A stretch of DNA of 64,000 nucleotides, from the NCBI RefSeq assembly GCF_000429145.1, contig NZ_AUBH01000005.1, forward strand, positions 186,001-250,000, in the 5' to 3' direction. The stretch comes from Aestuariibacter salexigens DSM 15300 (GTDB taxonomy: Bacteria > Pseudomonadota > Gammaproteobacteria > Enterobacterales > Alteromonadaceae). Position numbers and translations under genes: made by a program. Each line of letters starts with the position of its first letter. The first letter of the stretch is position 1. The notes beneath the pieces were generated by a model that searched no databases, was not told where the DNA came from, and saw nothing but the letters and a program-made list of their open reading frames with translations. Of the stretch, positions 57,265 to 64,000 are shown one piece after another.

Positions 57265-58841
57265 GCATCGACTCAACCCCATCACATGATGTGACAGTGG
57301 ATGACGAGGCCCAGGATATTTTAGAGGTCGCCGTGCCGGAGGAAGACTTGCATGCCGATGAGCATGACGGGCACAAGCAGTTGTCATTCAGCTTTGCCAA
57401 GCGACACCGGGTATTGCTAGATACCGGCATTGACCCTGTCACTCTCTATCACACAGATGAAACCAACTTCCCGGTTTTTGCAGAGGTCAGGCGCTTTCTT
57501 GGCCAGCCATTTGTGATGAAAGAGATCCATCAGGATGAGTTTGAACAGCTGTTGACCAAAGCCTTCCAACGCGACTCATCTGAAGCCAAGCAGCTGATGG
57601 AAGATCTGGGCAATGAGAGCGATCTGTTTTCCTTAGCGGAAGAGCTGCCCGATACCGAAGACTTGTTGGAAAGTGAAGATGATGCGCCCATCATCAAACT
57701 GATCAATGCGATGCTCAGTGAAGCCATTAAAGAAGGCGCGTCTGATATTCACATTGAAACCTTCGAAAATCAGCTGGTAGTGCGTTTTCGGGTTGATGGC
57801 GTGCTGCGTGAGATATTACGTCCAAACCGCAAACTGTCGTCTATGCTGGTATCCCGTATTAAGGTTATGGCAAAGCTGGATATCGCCGAAAAACGTGTAC
57901 CCCAGGATGGCAGAATTACCTTGCGCATCGCTGGTCGCCCAGTTGATGTGCGCGTTTCTACCATGCCCTCCAGCCACGGCGAGCGTGTCGTACTGCGTTT
58001 GTTGGATAAAAATAATGCCCGCTTGAATCTGCAGGATTTGGGTATGACCGAGGCAAATCGTCATCACTTCTCAGGCTTGATCAGAAAGCCGCACGGTATC
58101 ATTCTGGTAACGGGGCCAACGGGCTCTGGTAAAAGTACCACGCTATACGCGGGGTTGAGTGAAATTAACTCTAAAGATCGCAACATACTCACTGTTGAGG
58201 ACCCCATTGAATTTGACTTGCCGGGGATTGGCCAAACCCAGGTTAATCCGCGGGTTGATATGACCTTTGCCAGAGGCTTGCGAGCCATCCTTCGTCAGGA
58301 TCCGGATGTGGTGATGGTGGGTGAGATACGTGACCTCGAAACCGCACAAATCGCTGTGCAGGCCAGTTTAACTGGCCACCTGGTGTTGTCTACGCTACAC
58401 ACCAATACCGCTGCTGGTGCAATTACCCGTCTTGAAGACATGGGTATCGAGGCATTTCTGTTGTCTTCGAGCCTGCTGGCCGTGCTGTCACAGCGACTGG
58501 TAAGAACGCTTTGTGCTGACTGTAAAGAGCCTCACCTGCCTAACGAGCAGGAGGCAAACATTCTGGGGTTAACCGAGACTCAGGCCAGTAGCCATCAAAT
58601 TTATTCTCCCAAAGGTTGTGCAGCGTGTAATCAAACCGGCTACCGGGGACGAACCGGCATACACGAACTGCTACTGGTTGATGAGCAGATCCGTGAAATG
58701 ATGCATGCTGGCCACGGCGAGCAAGCGATTGAAAAGTATATCCGCAAGCATACTCCGAGCATTCGTGAAGATGGCTGTGCCAAGGTACTACTCGGCATCA
58801 CCTCATTAGAGGAAGTACTAAGAGTCACCCGCGAGGACTAG
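57261..58841 (+). CDS. gspE: Type II secretion ATPase GspE
   Basis: GspE powers pseudopilus assembly on the cytoplasmic side. The 526-residue protein has Walker [10 protein letters not shown], the Asp box [11 protein letters not shown]-like segment, Walker [11 protein letters not shown], and a C-terminal four-cysteine zinc motif (CADC and CAAC) typical of GspE. Its GTG start overlaps the gspD stop. gspF starts one base after the stop. Confidence 0.97.
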   Translation: MSIDSTPSHDVTVDDEAQDILEVAVPEEDLHADEHDGHKQLSFSFAKRHRVLLDTGIDPVTLYHTDETNFPVFAEVRRFLGQPFVMKEIHQDEFEQLLTKAFQRDSSEAKQLMEDLGNESDLFSLAEELPDTEDLLESEDDAPIIKLINAMLSEAIKEGASDIHIETFENQLVVRFRVDGVLREILRPNRKLSSMLVSRIKVMAKLDIAEKRVPQDGRITLRIAGRPVDVRVSTMPSSHGERVVLRLLDKNNARLNLQDLGMTEANRHHFSGLIRKPHGIILVTGPTGSGKSTTLYAGLSEINSKDRNILTVEDPIEFDLPGIGQTQVNPRVDMTFARGLRAILRQDPDVVMVGEIRDLETAQIAVQASLTGHLVLSTLHTNTAAGAITRLEDMGIEAFLLSSSLLAVLSQRLVRTLCADCKEPHLPNEQEANILGLTETQASSHQIYSPKGCAACNQTGYRGRTGIHELLLVDEQIREMMHAGHGEQAIEKYIRKHTPSIREDGCAKVLLGITSLEEVLRVTRED

Positions 58842-58842
58842 T

Positions 58843-60057
58843 ATGGGAGCGTTTGCATACAAAGCGCTGGACGCGCAGGGGCGTAATAAACGCGGCGTAC
58901 TGGAAGGCGACAACGCCAGACAAATTCGTGCACAACTGCGCGAACAGAAACTGATCCCGCTCGAAGTTGAGCAGGTCGCCGAAAAAAATCGTAAGAGTGA
59001 AAGCTCGTTCTCACTGTTTAAACCGCGCATATCAGTTGCCGACCTGGCGTTGTTGACGCGACAGCTTGCGACACTGGTTGAGTCTGCACTTCCCATCGAA
59101 GAAGCGCTGTTAGCGGTAGCCGAACAGTCTGAGAAACCTCGTCAGAAAAATATGATGATGGCGGTGCGCAGTAAAGTCGTCGAAGGGCATGGTCTGGCCG
59201 AGGCCATGGCTGAATTCCCCAATGTCTTTGATCAACTTTACCGCGCCATGGTTGCAGCAGGAGAGAAGTCGGGCCACCTTGATACGGTACTCAATCGACT
59301 CGCCGATTATACTGAGCGTCGTCAACAGGTGAAAAGCCAAATCACCCAGGCGATGATTTATCCGGTCATCATGCTGGTCGTCGCGATTGGCATAGTCAGC
59401 CTGCTATTGACCTATGTGGTGCCACGAATCGTGGGTCAGTTTGACAATATGGGGCAGGAACTACCGGGTGTGACGCTGTTTTTGATTGCACTATCTGACG
59501 GCGCCAAAAACTACGGTTTATTTATCGTACTATTTCTGGTCTTGCTGTATGTCATCTACCGGCAGGCTATGAAAAATCAGGCTTTTCAGATGGCATCGCA
59601 TCGCATCAGATTACGTATGCCGGTATTGGGCAAAGTATTGCGCAGTGTCAGCACATCACAATTTGCCAGCACGTTGAGTATTTTAACCGCCAGTGCGGTC
59701 CCAGTATTAGAGGGTATGCGCATTGCCGGACAGGTCCTTAGCAATGTCTATTTGCGAGAAATTATCACTGAGGCAGCTGGCAAAGTGCAAGGCGGCAGCA
59801 GCTTACGAGCGGCGTTGGAGCAAACAAAGGTGTTTCCACCGATGATGATGCATATGATCGCATCGGGCGAAAAAAGTGGTGAACTTCAGGATATGCTGGC
59901 GCGCGCGGCTACTAACCAGGAGCGCGAGCTGGAAGCGCAGGTTAATATTGCGCTAGCGATAATGGGACCGGTACTTATTTTGGCAATGGCAGGCATCGTA
60001 TTTTTCATTGTCATCGCGATCCTGCTACCGATTATCTCCCTTAATAATATGATTTAG
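58843..60057 (+). CDS. gspF: Type II secretion inner-membrane protein GspF
   Basis: GspF is the polytopic platform protein. The 404-residue protein starts MGAFAYKALDAQGRNKRGV and has two homologous GspF halves, each with LTRQLATLVESALPIEEAL/FASTLSILTASAVPVLEGM-like segments. Three membrane helices are seen, one around VIMLVVAIGIVSLLLTYVVP and the last at the C-terminus. Confidence 0.97.
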   Translation: MGAFAYKALDAQGRNKRGVLEGDNARQIRAQLREQKLIPLEVEQVAEKNRKSESSFSLFKPRISVADLALLTRQLATLVESALPIEEALLAVAEQSEKPRQKNMMMAVRSKVVEGHGLAEAMAEFPNVFDQLYRAMVAAGEKSGHLDTVLNRLADYTERRQQVKSQITQAMIYPVIMLVVAIGIVSLLLTYVVPRIVGQFDNMGQELPGVTLFLIALSDGAKNYGLFIVLFLVLLYVIYRQAMKNQAFQMASHRIRLRMPVLGKVLRSVSTSQFASTLSILTASAVPVLEGMRIAGQVLSNVYLREIITEAAGKVQGGSSLRAALEQTKVFPPMMMHMIASGEKSGELQDMLARAATNQERELEAQVNIALAIMGPVLILAMAGIVFFIVIAILLPIISLNNMI

Positions 60058-60069
60058 AGGACGCAGTAA

Positions 60070-60495
60070 ATGAAACAACAGGGCTTTAGTTTGATTGAAG
60101 TAATGGTGGTGATCCTGATCATCGGCATTATGACGGCTATCGTTGCGCCAAATATTCTTGGTAACCAGGAAGAGGCGCAGCTCAAAAAGGCAGCGGTGGA
60201 TATTCAGCAGCTCGAGAGCGCACTGGAAATGTATAAATTGCGCAATAATGTTTTCCCCACAACTGAACAAGGGCTGGACGCACTGGTCACTGCACCGACA
60301 ATTGAGCCTATCCCCAGAAACTACCCGGAAGATGGCTTTATCCGTCGTCTGCCTGACGATCCTTGGGGCAACCCTTACCAGTTACTCAGTCCAGGTGAAC
60401 TGGGCCGTATTGATATCTTCTCCAACGGTCCTGACGGTCAGCCGGGTACCGACGACGATATCGGTAATTGGAACATCAACGATTTCTTGAATTAA
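60070..60495 (+). CDS. gspG: Type II secretion major pseudopilin GspG
   Basis: GspG forms the pseudopilus shaft. The 141-residue prepilin starts MKQQG|FSLIEVMVVILIIG, with the GspO cleavage site after Gly5 and Glu at +5. The C-terminal part has DPWGNPYQLLSPG and DDDIGNW, the calcium-binding region. AGGACG precedes ATG 60070. Confidence 0.97.
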   Translation: MKQQGFSLIEVMVVILIIGIMTAIVAPNILGNQEEAQLKKAAVDIQQLESALEMYKLRNNVFPTTEQGLDALVTAPTIEPIPRNYPEDGFIRRLPDDPWGNPYQLLSPGELGRIDIFSNGPDGQPGTDDDIGNWNINDFLN

Positions 60496-60511
60496 CACAG
60501 GAATCTCTGTC

Positions 60512-61120
60512 TTGATCGCCAGGCGCGCCGGTTTCACCTTGCTGGAAATTATGATCGTGCTGCTGTTTATCGGCCTGGCGGCCAGCTATGTAGCATTCAA
60601 TGCTTTCGGTGTCAGTCAGGTTGACCAACTCGAGAAAGAAGCGCGGCGCTTCCAGGTCGTATTTGATATGGCCAGCGATTTTGCGATTCTGAATCAGCGC
60701 GAGTTGGGTATCCGCGTAGATAAAGAGGAAAATCAATACGTCTTCCTATACCTCGACGACGAGCAGGAATGGCAGGTATTAGAGGATCAGGCTTTTTTTG
60801 AATCATATGTTTTGCCCGAGCCCTTCACGCTCGACTTAACGCTGGACGACCTGCCCTGGCAGGAGGACGACTCATTGTTCGACCGAGAACTGTTTGATGA
60901 GGAACTGTCGGTTTCCGATGCCGATGTGCGTATCGGCGAAGATGAGCCTCCACCACCAGAGCCGCCACAAATCTTTATCTTATCCAGCGGCGATATCACG
61001 CCATTTAGTATGATTTTCAAATACGAGCCGGAGTTCAGTGATGATGAGCCTGCCTACTTCAGGATCAATGGCATCGACACGCCCCCACTAGAGCGGCAGG
61101 GACCGCTGGACCGGTTATGA
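60512..61120 (+). CDS. gspH: Type II secretion minor pseudopilin GspH, long acidic form
   Basis: GspH is a minor pseudopilin. It starts at TTG 60512 with AGGA nine bases upstream. The prepilin signal is RRAG|FTLLEIMIVLLF. At 202 residues it is longer than usual (about 170): residues 100-155 form a very acidic stretch ending in a proline run (EPPPPEPPQ), which looks like an insertion. It ends with an ATGA overlap with gspI. Confidence 0.9.
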   Translation: MIARRAGFTLLEIMIVLLFIGLAASYVAFNAFGVSQVDQLEKEARRFQVVFDMASDFAILNQRELGIRVDKEENQYVFLYLDDEQEWQVLEDQAFFESYVLPEPFTLDLTLDDLPWQEDDSLFDRELFDEELSVSDADVRIGEDEPPPPEPPQIFILSSGDITPFSMIFKYEPEFSDDEPAYFRINGIDTPPLERQGPLDRL

Positions 61121-61503
61121 AGCAGACGGGTCTGACACTTATAGAAGTGATGGTGGCACTATTCATTTTCGCCGTGACCGGCAGTGCCGTGATGAAAGCC
61201 GCTGGCGATCATCTTAATAGTGTCAGTCAAATTGAACAGATTACCTTTGCTACCTGGGTGGCAAATAATCGATTGGCTGACATGACGCTAGAAGATACCT
61301 GGCCACCACGTAACAACCAGCGTGGCAGTGAGGAAATGGCTGGACAAACCTGGTATTGGCAGCAAAAGGTGTTAAAAACCAATGATGACGATTTGCGTGC
61401 TGTTGAAGTCTCAGTAGGATTGGACCGCGATTATGCGGACACGGTCACAACGGTCACGACCTACGTCGCCAAGCCGACGGAACGCAAGGGGTTAAGCGAA
61501 TGA
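61117..61503 (+). CDS. gspI: Type II secretion minor pseudopilin GspI
   Basis: The 128-residue minor pseudopilin starts MKQTG|LTLIEVMVALFIFA, the cleavage site with Glu at +5. It continues with NNRLADMTLEDTWP, family-like. GspI forms the tip complex with GspJ and GspK. It overlaps gspH and gspJ by 4 bases each. Confidence 0.95.
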   Translation: MKQTGLTLIEVMVALFIFAVTGSAVMKAAGDHLNSVSQIEQITFATWVANNRLADMTLEDTWPPRNNQRGSEEMAGQTWYWQQKVLKTNDDDLRAVEVSVGLDRDYADTVTTVTTYVAKPTERKGLSE

Positions 61504-62123
61504 TCCCTACAGCTTCAAAAGGCTTCACCTTACTTGAAATTCTGATATCCATGGCGATTTTCACCATCATCGGTATCGCCTCAACGGCGCTGTTGTCCAC
61601 CGTTATTGACAGCGATGAATTGTCGGCAGATCGGTTCGAAAAACTGACCACATTACAGAGAGCCATGACGCTGATGGAGCGCGACTTTCTGCAAGCACTG
61701 CCCCGTCCGGTGCGAGTTCAGGGTGAACTTAATGAAGTGGTATTCAGAGGTGGGCGTGATCAGTTTGAAAGTGAGACTGACGGTGTCGGTTTCGTACGAG
61801 GCGGCTGGCATAACCCGCAGTTGATGCTGCCACGTTCTACCTTGCAAGGTGTGGCCTACCGACTCAACGAACAAAAGCTGGAACGGATGTATGGTAACTA
61901 TCTGGACAACGTCATTGGCTTTGAGCCCAAAATAAAAGTCATCCTTGAGGGGGTCACCGACTTTCAGGTTGAATTTTTAAGTGCCGCTGATGAAGAGTTT
62001 GATGAAGACAACTGGCAGGAAACCTATCAGGGCACGCAGTTACCTAAAGCCGTGGCCGTCACCATCACGACCGAGGAATTTGGCACCATCACCCGGCGTT
62101 TTGTGTTGGGGACGCAGCAATGA
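61500..62123 (+). CDS. gspJ: Type II secretion minor pseudopilin GspJ
   Basis: The 207-residue minor pseudopilin has the signal ASKG|FTLLEILISMAIF, then LQRAMTLMERDFLQ and QLPKAVAVTITTEEFG. It joins GspI and GspK at the pseudopilus tip. ATGA overlaps at both ends show tight translational coupling. Confidence 0.95.
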   Translation: MIPTASKGFTLLEILISMAIFTIIGIASTALLSTVIDSDELSADRFEKLTTLQRAMTLMERDFLQALPRPVRVQGELNEVVFRGGRDQFESETDGVGFVRGGWHNPQLMLPRSTLQGVAYRLNEQKLERMYGNYLDNVIGFEPKIKVILEGVTDFQVEFLSAADEEFDEDNWQETYQGTQLPKAVAVTITTEEFGTITRRFVLGTQQ

Positions 62124-63103
62124 TGAAGCGTCAGCGAGGGGTTGCACTGCTCATTATTCTTTTGATTGTGGCCTTGGTCAGTGTATTGGCGACAGATATG
62201 GGGGCGCGTTTACAGCTGCAGATCGCTCGCGTGACGAATATCAAAGATGCTAATCAGGCTTATTGGTACGCGATGGGCGCGGAACATTTTGCGCGCAAGT
62301 CCATTCAGCAGGTAATGGAACTGGACAATGGCGTGGTAAGCCTCAGCCAGCCCTGGGCACAGGAAATTGCCTATCCGCTAGAAGGCGGTGGCATCGAGGC
62401 TGAGTTAAAAGATTTACAAAGCTGTTTTAATATCAATGCCCTGCAAGATAACCGTGAACCCGGCGCCAGTGGCGATGAGGCGGAAAACGAAGCGATTCAG
62501 GCCTTTCATTTGTTATTACAAAGACTACCTGCGAATATCCCTTCGTTCGAGGCCGATACGTTCCGAGATTCAGTCGCAGACTGGCTGGACAATGATGGCA
62601 ACCTGCGGCCTTATGGTGCTGAAGATAGTGACTACGAGTCGCTGGAGCACCCGTATCTGGCAGCGAACGCACTGATGGTAAACAAGACCGAATTACGCAT
62701 GGTCAATGGTGCAAACATGGAATGGTTACCCGCGCTACTGCCGGTAGTATGTGCGATTCCGAGCACTACCGAGCTGCAAATTAACATTAATACTCTGACT
62801 GAAGATACGGCTGCGGTGCTGGCTGCTGTGACAGGTTTATCCCTCGAAGATGCGAAAAATCAGATAAGAAGCAGACCAGTGGATGGTTACGATGATATAG
62901 CTGACTTTTACGCTCAGCCAGAGATCCAGGCGCTGCAGTTGAGCGATACCCGCCGTAATTGGCTGGTGACCAGCACAGAGCATTTTATTTTAACCACAAA
63001 GACCCGTTACAATAACGCATCGTTTGTTATGTCGTCTGTCTTCAAAGTCGGTGAAGACAATCAGGTTTCAGTGATCCGGCGCGAGTTTGGAGGAGTGTAC
63101 TAA
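62120..63103 (+). CDS. gspK: Type II secretion minor pseudopilin GspK
   Basis: The 327-residue largest pseudopilin caps the tip. The signal KRQRG|VALLIILLIVALVSVLA lacks Glu at +5, as is normal for GspK. It has DLQSCFNINAL and RPVDGYDDIADFYAQPEI. gspL starts directly after the stop (TAAATG). Confidence 0.95.
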   Translation: MMKRQRGVALLIILLIVALVSVLATDMGARLQLQIARVTNIKDANQAYWYAMGAEHFARKSIQQVMELDNGVVSLSQPWAQEIAYPLEGGGIEAELKDLQSCFNINALQDNREPGASGDEAENEAIQAFHLLLQRLPANIPSFEADTFRDSVADWLDNDGNLRPYGAEDSDYESLEHPYLAANALMVNKTELRMVNGANMEWLPALLPVVCAIPSTTELQININTLTEDTAAVLAAVTGLSLEDAKNQIRSRPVDGYDDIADFYAQPEIQALQLSDTRRNWLVTSTEHFILTTKTRYNNASFVMSSVFKVGEDNQVSVIRREFGGVY

Positions 63104-64000
63104 ATGGAACAGTTAGTTGTTCGGCTTGGCGCTGATCGACAGGATCCGGTGTACTGGATTGTCTGGTCCAGTACAGAGCAAGAAATTATAGCATCTGGTC
63201 AGCTGCCTGACGCCGGTCATCTGGATACGTTGTCGGAACGAGCAGGGCAGCGACCCGTCACCGCACTTGTCAGCGGCAGTGAGGTGCTGCTGAAGCGCGT
63301 CACCATGCCAGCCAGAGGGGGTCGTAAGGCGATTGCCGCCATTCCTTATATGCTTGAAGACGAACTTACCGGTGATATTAACGACCAGTTTTTTGCATTG
63401 GGTAACAAACAGGGTCAGCAACAGGATGTCGCCGTGGTCAGACGGGAGCAAATGCAGCGCTGGAAAGCGATGCTCGATGATGCAGGACTTTACTGTGGTG
63501 CGATGTTGCCTGATGTACTTGCATTGCCGGAACATGAAGGGCAATGGACCATCCTCAATCTTGACCAGCAGCTACTGGTACGGCAGGACAGCTGGCAAGG
63601 CATGCAGGGCGAAATGCAGTGGATGCTAGATGCCATCAGCTATTATGCAAAGCGACAGGAAGAGCCCCTAAAGATTGCCAGTTACTGTGATCATGACCTG
63701 CCGACATTGGCCAATACTGACATTACTCAGCCAGTACAGGACATGCCGATGAAAGTGCTGGTGCAACATGCCCTGGCGACACCGTTTAATCTGCTGCAGG
63801 GCGATTTCAAAGTTAAAAAACGACGCACCAACAATGCGCTGTCGCAGTGGCGCCTGGCAGCTATCCTGGCGACCGTCGCGCTACTAAGTACCTTTGTTGA
63901 TAAGGGCATTGAATTACAGTCTCTGAGCAGTAAGAAAGATGACTTAACCGCACAGATTAACACCGAAGTTGAGCGTGGTTTCCCCAACCTGGGCCCATAT
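63104..64000 (+). CDS. gspL: Type II secretion protein GspL (5' part, cut by window end)
   Basis: The frame from ATG 63104 is open to the window end, 299 codons. GspL anchors the ATPase GspE to the membrane. The visible part is the N-terminal cytoplasmic actin-like domain (starting MEQLVVRLGADRQDPVYWI). The membrane segment WRLAAILATVALLSTFVDKG is near residues 250-270, followed by the start of the periplasmic part. It has AIAAIPYMLEDELTGDI, typical of GspL. The gene continues beyond 64000, and gspM and gspN are expected after it. Confidence 0.92.
   Translation, partial: MEQLVVRLGADRQDPVYWIVWSSTEQEIIASGQLPDAGHLDTLSERAGQRPVTALVSGSEVLLKRVTMPARGGRKAIAAIPYMLEDELTGDINDQFFALGNKQGQQQDVAVVRREQMQRWKAMLDDAGLYCGAMLPDVLALPEHEGQWTILNLDQQLLVRQDSWQGMQGEMQWMLDAISYYAKRQEEPLKIASYCDHDLPTLANTDITQPVQDMPMKVLVQHALATPFNLLQGDFKVKKRRTNNALSQWRLAAILATVALLSTFVDKGIELQSLSSKKDDLTAQINTEVERGFPNLGPY

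Overview
The window looks like ordinary chromosome of a marine gammaproteobacterium of the order Alteromonadales, probably Alteromonadaceae. This rests on the gene set and order: dusB-fis-purH-purD, ompR-envZ facing pckA, hslR-hslO beside a gspC-to-gspL type II secretion operon, a class I adenylate cyclase, TIGR03643 and DUF3718 proteins, and several c-di-GMP and solute-binding-protein genes. The placement is inferred from remembered gene order and protein style, not from a database search. I saw no rRNA, tRNA, CRISPR array, insertion sequence or prophage. Gene density is high and intergenic gaps are short.

Layout. 1-5 kb: the 3' end of a serine hydrolase gene, an overlapping pair (methanogen-output-domain protein plus diguanylate cyclase), then speA between two small STAS-like proteins. 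5-9.3 kb: a secreted M14 carboxypeptidase, sixA and a DUF3718 secreted protein. 9.2-12.1 kb: a membrane protein and groS-groL with a recognisable sigma-32 promoter. 12.1-21.2 kb: a double solute-binding-like protein, a CaCA-type exchanger, fxsA, cutA-dsbD, a short class I adenylate cyclase and an M23 peptidase. 21.2-27.5 kb: a 1545-residue propeller-PAS-GGDEF-EAL sensor and a three-gene operon SRPBCC-acpH-upp, in which acpH appears to start at CTG. 27.8-34.5 kb: aroQ-accB-accC, a chemoreceptor, an SGLT-type symporter and a purple-acid-phosphatase-like lipoprotein.

34.6-40.3 kb is the most accessory-looking part. It holds a 58-residue protein, a TIGR03643 protein, a FAN1-like nuclease fused to a DnaQ-like exonuclease, an HNH-like zinc protein, a tightly coupled CPXCG/flavin-reductase/39-residue membrane peptide trio, a 2OG-oxygenase-like protein and a solute-binding protein. 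40.4-54.2 kb is housekeeping: prmA, dusB-fis, purH-purD, a K+ channel, phosphoribulokinase-like prkB, a GAF protein with a broken GGDEF, ompR-envZ, pckA and hslR-hslO. 54.3-64 kb is the type II secretion operon gspC-D-E-F-G-H-I-J-K-L, cut by the window end in gspL.

Themes: c-di-GMP/cAMP signalling (two intact GGDEF proteins, one degenerate, one cyclase), redox and chaperone functions (dsbD, hslO, hslR, groESL) and protein export with secreted hydrolases. No single large undescribed system stands out. The best candidates for something little described are the FAN1-DnaQ fusion with its neighbours, the overlapping MetOD1-GGDEF pair, and the CPXCG/flavin reductase/micropeptide unit.
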